Shown piece by piece: positions 60,325-62,722 of a stretch of DNA of 64,000 nucleotides (the first letter of the stretch is position 1; each line of letters opens with the position of its first letter). The DNA comes from Sweltsa coloradensis. Lineage: Eukaryota > Arthropoda > Insecta > Plecoptera > Chloroperlidae. The translations under genes were made by a program, and so were the position numbers. The notes under the pieces were generated by a model. That model was not told the origin of the DNA, ran no database searches, and worked only from the letters and a program-made list of their open reading frames with translations. Location of the stretch: assembly GCA_024449915.1 (NCBI GenBank), contig JAMZAV010000438.1:310001-374000 (forward strand). Reading direction: 5' to 3'.

Positions 60325-62592
60325 GCACGCAGAAAAACAATAAGGGCCGTTTAAGTCGAATGGAAATCACTACGTTCGCTACGCTCACTCGTTCAATCAT
60401 TTTACTACAGGTTATGCATGCGCTTACGGGCAACTTATAAGATCAGTGAGAAATTATGTGGTGAGGGATAAATATTACTCTTGTTTGTTATGTTGGGCTT
60501 GAATATGGTTATACGTTAGCATATTATACAGTTTCTTAGCAACATGTAATAAAAATTAATGGGATTATAAGCACAGACGGCATGCTTTTCACCCCTACGA
60601 CCTTCCTTCCGAACGTCAAATCATGGAGTTTAAATGGTCAAATTTTGAATTTATGCCCTTGAAATACAAATTAACTATTTTAAAAGACATTTGCAATTGT
60701 TTTAATTTATTTAATTTCGCCGTGTTAGATAAATTTGTAATCCTAAAGTTTCAATATGACCATGCGTATCATCTTCTGAGACAGACTGAGGCCCTCAAAT
60801 CTCATATTGTTGTTGATTTCTTTTGCTGCGTATGGCCTTCCATTGTCTCTATTATTTCGAACTGTGAAAGCACAAATTTTGAAAATAATAGTTAAAATGT
60901 AACAAGGCTAGCTTGCATGCAGCGTCCGAGCACGGACGGGTCAGGCTCAAATGTGAGATGTTATATATCAGCTTCTTATACTCGATTAGTGGTGGTTGCC
61001 GTGTGGAGTAGCCATAAGTGTTGACTATTGGGGCGGAGGTCAGCCAGCCCGCGGGTACCCGGTAAATCGCTCGGTGCGGATACATGTACTTAGATTCTCG
61101 AGGAAGTTGCCTAATAAGGAAGGTATTTTATTCATCGGCTGCTTTTGGTTTGTTTGCTGTTTTTTGTTCGTATTAGGAAATTTACTCGTAATATGATAAA
61201 GTACTGATAACTTAGGGGTCTGAATGTGAAAACCTCAAGGATGGCGTCGCCAACGGTAGTGTTTAGATCTCGAAACGCATAATCTACATGGTTACTATTT
61301 GAGGATTTAGATGCATTATAGTATCAACTAGTAATTTTCCAAGTTTAAAATAAATTACAAAATCGGTTGATTGAATATTTCTGAAACGAGTAATGGGCGT
61401 CATACTCATACAAAGTGTGTTCACATTTATTTTTCTAAGAACAATCATATATTTAATTGCGAATATTAGCACGCATAGTATGCCCAAAATAGAAGTAATT
61501 TAGGATTGTTTAATTTATTTCAAAAGTTAGGTAACACAAATGAAAGGGGGGATTTTACCTGCACATCTATAATCTGCACCCGGTGATGAGCTAAAACAAC
61601 CATCCATAACTAACCATAATTACTTTTTGTGAAGCGAAAGTGAACGCCGAATTAATGATATTATATGTTGAGTTGGACAAAGTTCATCTCATTTGCGCTA
61701 TGGTGTAATGTTCGCTAATTACCTGTTCAATCATAGTTAAAATAAAGATGTGGAACAAAATGAGTTGCAACCGTAACGTTGTGTAATGGTATTTATCCCC
61801 CTCCAACCCATGGTTTTCTGGTTTCTTTACATGTGATTTCAACGTGTATAAGGTGATTAATACCATAAATATAGATACTGAAATGATGTCGAATGGATGA
61901 CCATATAGTTAGTTGTATTATTGGAGTATTTCATTACAAGTCCAATGGGTGCATGACCGAATAAGAAGTACTTGAAAAACATATTAAATAGCTTGTCATA
62001 TATTAAAAATATCGGTCAATTTAAGATCCAATGAATGAGATAAAACATTCTGAAAAAGTCTTACAAAAATTAAAAACTAAAATAAAAAAATCGAAGGGCT
62101 AGTCAAGTTATCGGCTTATTTGAAAACATCGAAATGGTGTCCAAATATATTGAAATATCTGAAAATGTTAATAAATGGTCGGCCAAATGTTAAAGTAATC
62201 ATGAGTCAGCTAAATAGCAACATATCGACATAAATAATTCAATAAGGCAACACTTGGTTGTGCTATGTCTGCTAGTGGCCTACCTTCAGTAGGCTGTTGG
62301 ACCCGAGTGGAGGGCCGCATGGCCACCCAGCTGGCTGGTTCAGGGCCCGAGTGTCGAGGCGTCTTGGCGGCGAGCTGTCGGGCGTCGGCCGGCGTCGGGG
62401 GCACCGTCGGCATGTCGGCGTCGATGAACTTGAACGTGGGGGTAACGGGGGCGGGGGCGGGCGCCGCCTCCCGACGCCGGGGGCTGACGACGTCGTTGAG
62501 CACGCGGACTGTGTACGTCTTGGCGGAGGTCGTGGACTCGTCGTCTGACTCGGGGGGCGGGGCCTGGCCGACCCAGCGGGCTCGTTCGTGGC
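11375..62592 (-). CDS. CEP350: CEP350-like centrosomal protein gene, 14 exons seen, 3' end outside window
   Basis: This is a spliced minus-strand gene. Exons, 5' to 3': 62284-62592, 31014-31073, 30043-30120, 28285-29061, 25717-26949, 25023-25222, 23261-24276, 22393-22737, 21344-21506, 20021-20199, 19489-19613, 18855-18956, 12160-14963, 11375-11460. Every junction has AG/GT, and intron phases agree throughout once a 1-nt deletion in the seventh exon is allowed for. Several blocks match vertebrate CEP350 as I recall it, in the same order: SSWR, RHYD coiled coil, LHLQFxAELNxLESVE, RDxG...RKKQRxLxLxL and SDxEGRxxALxxxL. In vertebrates CEP350 sits at the mother centriole, binds FOP and CEP19, anchors microtubules and supports cilium formation. 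The product is coiled-coil and low-complexity, without enzyme motifs. About 2490 codons are present, against about 3100 in human. The CAP-Gly domain and C-terminus are not seen. Start codon and promoter are not identified. Confidence 0.88.
12160..14963 (-). CDS. CEP350: CEP350-like exon 13, large exon with two coiled coils and an acidic tail
   Basis: This 2804-nt exon (phase 2 to 1) has acceptor TGTTTCAG ending at 14964 and donor GTAAGA at 12159. It encodes about 934 residues. It opens [20 protein letters not shown], a helix. A second helix with [20 protein letters not shown] and [20 protein letters not shown] lies at about 14430-14640. [20 protein letters not shown] starts another coiled coil at about 13760-13985, matching vertebrate TTSDQSDIEGRIRALKDEL and the following RKxxxNxLxxEQKxxxxERLK stretch. 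The C-terminal two thirds are Ser/Asp/Glu-rich and probably disordered, with repeated phrases such as SGPLDV(L/T)Q. The whole exon is open, far longer than chance allows at this composition. The nearest in-frame ATG codons are internal, so nothing marks a start here. Confidence 0.93.
15805..16603 (+). mobile_element. Non-autonomous Helitron/Helentron-like element, copy 1 (intronic)
   Basis: It starts with a degenerate TTGATGAGCATATCGAG and contains about three copies of an internal repeat of about 150 bp (ATTTGAGCGCAATC..., TTATAACACCTACATGCTTT). It then has TACGCTCATCCAA, the reverse complement of the family's 5' motif, a hairpin AACGC...GCGTT, and ends CTAG followed by T. Copies at 37400 and 46237 share this whole layout. 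Subterminal inverted motifs, internal minisatellite, terminal hairpin and CTAG|T end are hallmarks of Helentron-associated non-autonomous elements. About 110 bp near 16395-16500 are specific to this copy. Confidence 0.65.
17091..18250. mobile_element. 1.16-kb element with long terminal inverted repeats (intronic)
   Basis: The left end has TTAATTAAAGGAGGACCGGC and the right end its inverse (GTCAGTCCTCCTTTAATTAA). Inner parts also pair: TTTTCGTCTACTAGTGTGTG on the left with its complement at about 18100-18120, and ATGCCGCAAACAGAATT-like sequence at about 17380-17396 with its inverse near 17940. The arms are thus about 310 bp, interrupted by a diverged part. The central 540 bp has no transposase motif. 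It is a non-autonomous foldback DNA transposon of unknown superfamily; the AT-rich palindromic ends prevent a clear target-site call. Confidence 0.7.
18264..18793 (+). pseudogene. Non-LTR retrotransposon 3' fragment: RNase H end and C-terminal Cys/His region, decayed
   Basis: In one frame the plus strand reads [19 protein letters not shown], the C-terminal signature of an RNase H domain as in R1/I/Jockey-type non-LTR retrotransposons. A TAA interrupts the frame at 18438-18440. Downstream in the same frame come [20 protein letters not shown] and [17 protein letters not shown], the usual Cys/His tail of such polyproteins. The stop is at 18759-18761, followed by a short A run at about 18786. It is a 5'-truncated, stop-containing remnant lying in the intron before exon 13, antisense to the host gene. 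Confidence 0.85.
18855..18956 (-). CDS. CEP350: CEP350-like exon 12, [11 protein letters not shown] coiled coil
   Basis: This exon has 102 nt, phase 2 to 2, with acceptor TTTTCTAG ending at 18957 and donor GTAAGT at 18854. It encodes [20 protein letters not shown] then [13 protein letters not shown]. Vertebrate CEP350 reads HLRDKGEDDKMPPLRKKQRG and LLLRLQQEKAEI at this point, so the match is strong over the whole exon. The upstream intron is about 530 bp. The downstream intron is 3.9 kb and contains three separate transposon insertions. Confidence 0.92.
19489..19613 (-). CDS. CEP350: CEP350-like exon 11, coiled coil
   Basis: This exon has 125 nt, phase 0 to 2, with acceptor TTTCTCCAG ending at 19614 and donor GTGAGT at 19488. 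It encodes [19 protein letters not shown] and [20 protein letters not shown], then QKK across the junction. The closing [12 protein letters not shown] lines up with vertebrate KAELAWLEHQKK, and the match continues without a gap into the next exon. The segment is a classic charged coiled coil. The donor site used here keeps that homology in frame. Confidence 0.9.
20021..20199 (-). CDS. CEP350: CEP350-like exon 10
   Basis: This exon has 179 nt, phase 1 to 0, with acceptor TGTTTTAG ending at 20200 and donor GTAAGG at 20020. It encodes about 60 residues: [20 protein letters not shown], then [19 protein letters not shown] and [16 protein letters not shown]. The final part is helical and leads directly into the coiled coil of the next exon ([12 protein letters not shown]). 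This fits the vertebrate order, in which a short ExMRxAHQxxLLRLREKAL helix stands at this point. Confidence 0.85.
20626..20670 (+). repeat. Short dispersed repeat, copy 2
   Basis: Nearly identical to 10488-10532 over about 45 bp (TGCTTTCCCAACCTGTCAAC core), in the intron between exons 9 and 10. Confidence 0.6.
20831..21270. mobile_element. MITE-like element with about 36-bp terminal inverted repeats
   Basis: The left end ATGATATTTAACATCTATAG (20831 onward) and its continuation to CCCCAG are mirrored at 21235-21270 with about three mismatches. Internal CATTCAAGATGGC and its inverse near 21210 also pair. There is no coding capacity. The length of about 440 bp and the intronic position fit a MITE; the superfamily is undetermined. 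Confidence 0.7.
21344..21506 (-). CDS. CEP350: CEP350-like exon 9, acidic Ser-rich segment
   Basis: This exon has 163 nt, phase 0 to 1, with acceptor TCTTTTAG ending at 21507 and donor GTACTA at 21343. It encodes about 54 residues: [20 protein letters not shown], then [15 protein letters not shown] and a short acidic end TTENSSDRG. It is rich in Ser, Asp and Glu. The position corresponds to an acidic, Ser-rich linker in vertebrate CEP350, but the sequence itself is not conserved enough to align by eye. Phase and splice sites fit both neighbours. Confidence 0.82.
21607..21897. mobile_element. hAT-type MITE with 8-bp target-site duplication
   Basis: The element begins CAGTGGCGGCTTGA and ends with the exact inverse TCAAGCCGCCACTG. 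It is flanked by a perfect 8-bp direct repeat, TGCCAAAT, at 21599-21606 and 21898-21905. An 8-bp duplication together with a CAGTGGC terminus points to the hAT superfamily. It is 291 bp long with no transposase, and contains GCACCGGT motifs near both ends. Confidence 0.88.
22393..22737 (-). CDS. CEP350: CEP350-like exon 8, conserved helical block
   Basis: This exon has 345 nt, phase 0 to 0, with acceptor TTTACAG ending at 22738 and donor GTAAAA at 22392. It encodes 115 residues starting [20 protein letters not shown] and continuing [19 protein letters not shown]. This is very close to vertebrate CEP350, which I recall as LHLQFHAELN followed by LESVEESVRQxSDVERT. The rest is a predicted helix ([16 protein letters not shown]) and a basic tail ending KVTSSQ. 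The donor is weaker than the others (GTAAAA), but the frame and the next exon's phase support it. This exon is the best single identifier of the family. Confidence 0.92.
23261..24276 (-). CDS. CEP350: CEP350-like exon 7, internally duplicated, with a 1-nt frameshift
   Basis: Acceptor TTCTTATAG ends at 24277 and donor GTAAGT starts at 23260. Both flanking exons need phase 0, but the exon is 1016 nt, one short of a multiple of three. The first frame reads [19 protein letters not shown] and continues to about 23910; the second frame covers about 23909 to 23261 ([15 protein letters not shown] onward). Two copies of a segment of about 50 residues, each containing KELDADNKN and KYFNVNLR, lie in tandem. 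Comparing them places the missing base in a run of T (A on the coding strand) at 23910-23913, in the second copy. Read without a shift, the exon hits a stop at about 23755. The rest has Ser/Pro-rich sequence and [18 protein letters not shown]. An assembly or read error is the simplest cause; a real disabling mutation is possible. Confidence 0.82.
24345..24400 (+). repeat. Pyrimidine-rich tract
   Basis: A run of CCTTTT/TTTTC units directly before the retroelement tail at 24400. It produces a Lys/Glu-rich minus-strand frame that is not coding. Confidence 0.8.
24400..24655 (+). repeat. Retroelement 3' tail with (TAAA)n, copy 3 (intronic)
   Basis: This is the best preserved copy. It shows TTGCATTTAATATCCTTTTT, TGTGTCTGCATCTATGTAAT, TTGTAAATCAGTTTTTATAA and AGATAGACGTTAAATAAATA, then about a dozen TAAA units. 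It lies in the intron between exons 6 and 7. The same segments occur in order at 55480-55745 on the other strand. Confidence 0.75.
25023..25222 (-). CDS. CEP350: CEP350-like exon 6 with an IQ motif
   Basis: This exon has 200 nt, phase 1 to 0, with acceptor TGTTTCAG ending at 25223 and donor GTAAGT at 25022. It encodes about 67 residues beginning [16 protein letters not shown]. It then carries a clear IQ motif, [18 protein letters not shown], fitting IQxxxRGxxxR/K. IQ motifs typically bind calmodulin or related EF-hand proteins, so calmodulin or centrin is a reasonable guess for the partner. The exon ends with [11 protein letters not shown] am not certain that vertebrate CEP350 has the same IQ motif at this place. 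Confidence 0.85.
25717..26949 (-). CDS. CEP350: CEP350-like exon 5, SSWR segment and RHYD coiled coil
   Basis: This exon has 1233 nt, phase 1 to 1, with acceptor TTTTGCAG ending at 26950 and donor GTAAGC at 25716. It encodes about 411 residues. It opens with [19 protein letters not shown], which parallels the SSWRDGQKLVKK region of vertebrate CEP350. Further on, [18 protein letters not shown] begins a long Lys/Glu/Arg-rich coiled coil of about 60 residues. This matches the vertebrate segment where a YDTD motif precedes a basic coiled coil of QQEERKRKQ type. The end of the exon carries [20 protein letters not shown], another helical stretch. The middle is a low-complexity Lys/Glu region. This is one of the two strongest homology anchors for naming the gene. 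Confidence 0.9.
27031..27590 (-). mobile_element. Dispersed repeat with (GT)n, inverted copy of 59737-60400
   Basis: It starts GAACGAGTGAGCGTAGCGAA, has a GT run at 27101-27130, then GAAAATCAGCCGAATCGCTG, and continues to TTTCCCGACCAGGGGATT. The whole 0.5 kb is the reverse complement of 59790-60400 with few differences. The GAGCGTAGCGAACG start resembles the Helitron-like family at 37400, so it may be a related non-autonomous element. It lies in the intron between exons 4 and 5. Confidence 0.7.
27684..27958. mobile_element. MITE with about 55-bp terminal inverted repeats, copy 1
   Basis: The left arm AAACGCCAAAGTCGTTGTTA through GTGAGTACCCGGG is mirrored at the right end (ACGACTTTGGCGTTTCCCTA). 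A second copy is at 59528-59735. In both places it sits next to the (GT/CA)n repeat in the same relative orientation, so the pair form one composite unit. Confidence 0.75.
28285..29061 (-). CDS. CEP350: CEP350-like exon 4, Q/T/S-rich N-terminal segment
   Basis: This exon has 777 nt, phase 1 to 1, with acceptor AG at 29062-29063 and donor GTAAGT at 28284. It encodes about 258 residues. The first third (roughly residues 50-120 of the exon) is a Gln/Thr/Ser-rich repeat built from variants of SQTQPQTSS and HTWHQTSS. It is followed by [16 protein letters not shown] and a basic tail ([17 protein letters not shown]). There is no known domain; it is probably disordered. The Pro-directed SP and TP sites could be phosphorylated, but that is inference. 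The frame is open throughout and splices cleanly into the [10 protein letters not shown] segment of the next exon. The repeat block is a coding minisatellite and may vary in length between individuals. Confidence 0.8.
28690..28925 (-). repeat. Coding minisatellite in exon 4
   Basis: Degenerate units of 24-45 nt encode variants of SQTQPQTSS and HTWHQTSS. It lies inside the open frame of exon 4, and unit lengths are multiples of three, so the frame is kept. Confidence 0.85.
30043..30120 (-). CDS. CEP350: CEP350-like exon 3 (78-nt micro-exon)
   Basis: Acceptor TTTTCTAG ends at 30121 and donor GTATGT starts at 30042. Phase is 1 to 1. It encodes [19 protein letters not shown] then TFAALGT, and joins in frame to the [11 protein letters not shown] start of the next exon. 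It looks like a sister of the preceding 60-nt exon. It contains two Met codons, but neither looks like a translation start, because an acceptor precedes the exon and the frame is open through it. Confidence 0.65.
31014..31073 (-). CDS. CEP350: CEP350-like exon 2 (60-nt micro-exon)
   Basis: Acceptor TCTTCCAG ends at 31074 and donor GTGAGA starts at 31013. The exon enters and leaves in phase 1, so it could be skipped without a frame change. It encodes about 20 residues reading [19 protein letters not shown]. It resembles the following exon (TT-D-N--V spacing), which suggests a tandem exon duplication. Support comes from both splice sites and phase compatibility; at this length there is no independent homology signal. 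Confidence 0.6.
32334..32405 (+). repeat. tRNA-like SINE head
   Basis: GGTGGCTCGGTTGGGGCGCC resembles an A box with D-loop. GACGTAGGTTCGCATCCCGC about 30 bp on resembles a B box and T arm. No matching acceptor stem is present, so it is a SINE head, not a functional tRNA gene. Confidence 0.6.
33410..33640 (+). repeat. Dispersed repeat family (GTGCGTGTCA...AACAAGGACG), copy 1
   Basis: It shows CGTGCGTGTCATGTCCCACG, then CCCCTTCAACAAGGACGATA, and about 70 bp later GATAAGCTTCGCTCCCTATT and ACCCGTGCTTGTT. The same ordered blocks occur at 41390-41690 and 47630-47985, with divergence. The class is not recognised; no inverted ends or coding sequence were found. Confidence 0.55.
34840..35044 (+). repeat. 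(GGAT)n tetranucleotide array
   Basis: About 45 GGAT units in two blocks, separated at about 34924-34955 by an imperfect GATGTGGATGGTGGATGG stretch. The tetranucleotide repeat gives open frames on both strands (DGWM and SIHP repeats) that are artefacts of the period. Confidence 0.97.
36420..36480 (+). repeat. tRNA-like B-box fragment
   Basis: GAAGGTTCTGGGTTCGACCTCGG has the B-box form of tRNA-derived SINEs. It lies at the end of a CG-richer stretch (36060-36480) with a 186-codon open frame of no recognisable family. Confidence 0.35.
36925..36985 (+). repeat. tRNA-like B-box fragment
   Basis: GTTGCTAAGCTGAAGCTCGT followed by GAGTTCGACTCTGTCGCC resembles the T-arm end of a tRNA-derived SINE. 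No A box of proper form is seen. Confidence 0.35.
37400..38010 (+). mobile_element. Non-autonomous Helitron/Helentron-like element, copy 2
   Basis: It starts TTGGATGAGCGTAGCGAGCG and has internal repeats with ATTTGAGCGCAAT and TTATAACACCTACAT. The inverse motif TACGCTCATCCAA ends at 37979, then hairpin AACGC...GCGTT, and CTAG at about 38007-38010 followed by T. The layout is the same as copies 1 and 3. Confidence 0.7.
38160..38470 (-). repeat. Diverged dispersed repeat, copy 2
   Basis: Shares the minus-strand YRSLV...AYRVGL...YITEWV pattern with 1171-1431, so the two are old copies of one element. No intact coding frame. Confidence 0.45.
39287..39311 (+). repeat. Poly(G) run of about 25
   Basis: An uninterrupted G tract preceded by GACAGGATATTTTGTC and followed by GAGGCAAAAAG. 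Tracts this long are rare and error-prone in sequencing, so the length is uncertain. Confidence 0.9.
40140..40222 (-). repeat. tRNA-like sequence (probable SINE head or pseudo-tRNA)
   Basis: The minus strand reads TCCGATAGAGGTAGCTCAGC, and further on GCCGGTTCGATTCTCGG then TGACGGA. TCCGATA can pair with TGACGGA except for one mismatch. A and B boxes are good, but the anticodon arm is not convincing. It is the closest thing to a full tRNA in the window, though I do not call it functional. Confidence 0.5.
41390..41690 (+). repeat. Dispersed repeat family, copy 2
   Basis: GTGTCACGTCTGACGATAAA, CCTTCAACAAGGATGATACA, and later TTTTGGGTACTCTCGCACTT and GTGCTTGTT occur in the same order as at 33410-33640 and 47630-47985. 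Confidence 0.55.
42268..42291 (+). repeat. (GTGAGT)n hexanucleotide run
   Basis: Four consecutive GTGAGT units. Each resembles a splice donor, so gene predictors may place a false donor here. Confidence 0.85.
46237..46790 (+). mobile_element. Non-autonomous Helitron/Helentron-like element, copy 3
   Basis: It starts TTGGATGAGCGTAGCGAGCG, carries GTAACGATTCCGGC-type flank and the internal repeat, then a GGCTCATCCAA inverse motif ending at 46756. It closes with hairpin AACGC...GCGTT and CTAG followed by T. It is the copy closest to copy 2 over the first 200 bp. Confidence 0.7.
47270..47320 (+). repeat. tRNA-like B-box fragment
   Basis: CACCAGGGTTCGATACCTCA has B-box form and is followed by a T run within 20 bp (TTTTTTTT at about 47323), as in pol III-derived SINEs. 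Confidence 0.35.
47630..47985 (+). repeat. Dispersed repeat family, copy 3
   Basis: It shows CGTGCGTGTCACGTCTCACG, AACATGATACAGAATGTTTC, a C/G-rich hairpin around GGGGCAAGCCCCCC, then TAAGCTTTGCTCCCGATTTT and GGGTACACCCGTACACGTAC. These are the same ordered blocks as 33410 and 41390, and this is the most complete copy. Confidence 0.6.
49138..50076 (+). repeat. Five-copy tandem array of a 184-bp tRNA-like unit
   Basis: Units begin at about 49138, 49329, 49513, 49697 and 49882; spacing is 184 bp except the first (about 190) and fourth (185, one extra A near 49806). Copies are otherwise almost identical and GC-rich. Each unit holds GAGCAGTTGGTGCACGCGA (A-box-like) and, about 40 bp on, GGGGTCCTGGGTTCGGTGCC (B-box-like). 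So each repeat contains a tRNA-derived pol III promoter at its end. Open frames run through two units in different frames because 184 is not a multiple of three; they are not genes. Confidence 0.9.
50957..51165 (+). repeat. Degenerate minisatellite with period of about 17 bp
   Basis: About twelve variants of CCCGAAAGTGTTAAAA follow each other (for example CCCTGAAAGTGTAAAA, CCCCGAAAGTGCTATG, TCTCTAAAGTGTTAAA). Spacing is 15-18 bp and the copies are strongly diverged. Confidence 0.65.
51597..51793. mobile_element. MITE-like element with a tRNA-like core
   Basis: Inverted ends of about 37 bp: ATATTATTTACTACAATTCA continues to AAAGTCC on the left (51597-51632) and is mirrored on the right (51755-51793). 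Between them the minus strand carries ATGGTCTAGTGGTTAAGACG and GTGGTTCGATTCCCGGTTGG, clear A and B boxes. A CCTGT/GCGGG anticodon-type stem frames a 7-nt loop with GGA. The variable arm is short and the acceptor ends do not fit well, so a working tRNA is doubtful. Confidence 0.75.
52540..52800. other. GC-richer stretch, unidentified
   Basis: A 260-bp stretch of higher GC before the repeat at 52811. The minus strand reads [20 protein letters not shown] with one stop later and [15 protein letters not shown] after it. No family is recognised; it may be a decayed transposon piece. Confidence 0.3.
52811..52868 (+). repeat. Short dispersed repeat, copy 2
   Basis: Nearly identical to 1505-1562 (GGCTACAGAGGGCCACACTT onward). 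The CCTGCC...GGGCAGG hairpin is kept. Confidence 0.6.
52965..53010 (+). repeat. tRNA-like B-box fragment
   Basis: TTAGCTCGAGAGGTTGAAGGTTCGGTTCCCGCC has a B-box-type end preceded closely by a possible A-box remnant. The spacing is too short for a tRNA. Confidence 0.4.
53745..53800 (+). repeat. tRNA-like B-box fragment
   Basis: CAGTCAGGAGGTTGTCGGTT followed by CGGTCCCAGCTGCC resembles the T-arm end of a tRNA-derived SINE. Confidence 0.4.
54451..54680 (+). repeat. (CTAA)n-rich array with variants
   Basis: Runs of CTAA, CCAA and CAA units with interruptions. The longest pure CTAA block is at about 54476-54520, with a second near 54657-54680. Confidence 0.9.
54805..54848. repeat. Perfect 16-bp inverted repeat with 11-12 nt loop
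   Basis: ACCATGGAAACTACCC (54805-54820) is exactly mirrored by GGGTAGTTTCCATGGT (about 54833-54848). It forms a compact stable hairpin in otherwise featureless DNA. Confidence 0.85.
55480..55745 (-). repeat. Retroelement 3' tail with TAAA repeats, copy 4
   Basis: The reverse complement of the 24400-24655 tail. It shows TTATTTAACGTCTATCCTAT, ACTGATTTACAAAGGAGGAC and AAAAAGGATATTAAATGCAA in the same order, and ends in a GGGG/A-rich stretch mirroring the start of copy 3. Confidence 0.75.
59528..59735. mobile_element. MITE with about 55-bp terminal inverted repeats, copy 2
   Basis: ACTAGGGAAACGCCAAAGTC to GAGTACCCGG on the left is mirrored on the right, ending TTTGGCGTTTCCCTAGT. It is shorter than copy 1 (27684-27958) because of a smaller centre. 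Confidence 0.78.
59737..60400 (+). mobile_element. Composite SINE-headed repeat with (CA)n, copy of 27031-27680
   Basis: It starts CTAGTTGGCTAAAGCGCCCT with a B-box-like GACGTGGGTTCAATCCCCTGG, a tRNA-type promoter. About 550 bp follow, identical in order to the inverse of 27031-27590, ending in ACGTTCGCTACGCTCACTCG. A minus-strand frame here and a plus-strand frame at 27361 both read MPCP(C/M)KV-like peptides because they are the same repeat. Confidence 0.72.
60249..60320 (+). repeat. (CA)n microsatellite, about 36 units
   Basis: A pure CA run followed by GCACGCACGC, inside the composite repeat. The copy at 27101-27130 has a much shorter run, so the tract has expanded or contracted since the copies separated. 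Confidence 0.97.
61960..62215 (+). repeat. AT-rich stretch with weak short-period repetition
   Basis: Words such as GAAAATGTTAA, GAAATATCTG and GAAAACATCG recur at about 18-bp spacing. The periodicity is weak and could be compositional. Confidence 0.3.
62284..62592 (-). CDS. CEP350: Candidate 5' coding exon (exon 1 seen), GC-rich Pro/Ala segment
   Basis: An open frame lies between an acceptor (AG at 62593-62594, or three bases earlier at 62596-62597) and a donor GTAGG at 62283. It enters and leaves in phase 1, which fits the next exon at 31073. The 102 codons begin HERARWVGQ and include [15 protein letters not shown] and [13 protein letters not shown]. The segment is rich in Pro, Ala and Arg. 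Vertebrate CEP350 has a short VVRFLND-like stretch in its N-terminal region, which is a weak hint only. Base composition is strikingly GC-rich and CpG-rich compared with all other exons. That could mark a CpG island near the promoter, or a different gene. The join to the next exon needs a 31-kb intron, so membership in this gene is inferred from strand and phase, not from homology. Confidence 0.5.
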
Positions 62593-62691
62593 CTGCTGGA
62601 CAAAACACGAAACATGTTACACAACCTACCTCGACACAACTCGATCATCGCCGTGGACAGAAATACATATCATCAATATTCATTTTTCAAC

Positions 62692-62722
<31 letters not shown>

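Larger units (their letters stand above)
31074..62283. other. 31-kb repeat-filled interval, inferred first intron
   Basis: No exon with homology or convincing splice and phase support was found here on either strand. The interval is filled with dispersed repeats, microsatellites and MITE-like elements, listed separately. It is an intron only if exon 1 truly belongs to the CEP350-like gene. About 42300-46230 (apart from one weak tRNA-like B box near 44560), 55750-59500 and 60410-62280 hold nothing else I recognise. Further small phase 1-1 exons could be hidden here. Confidence 0.5.
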
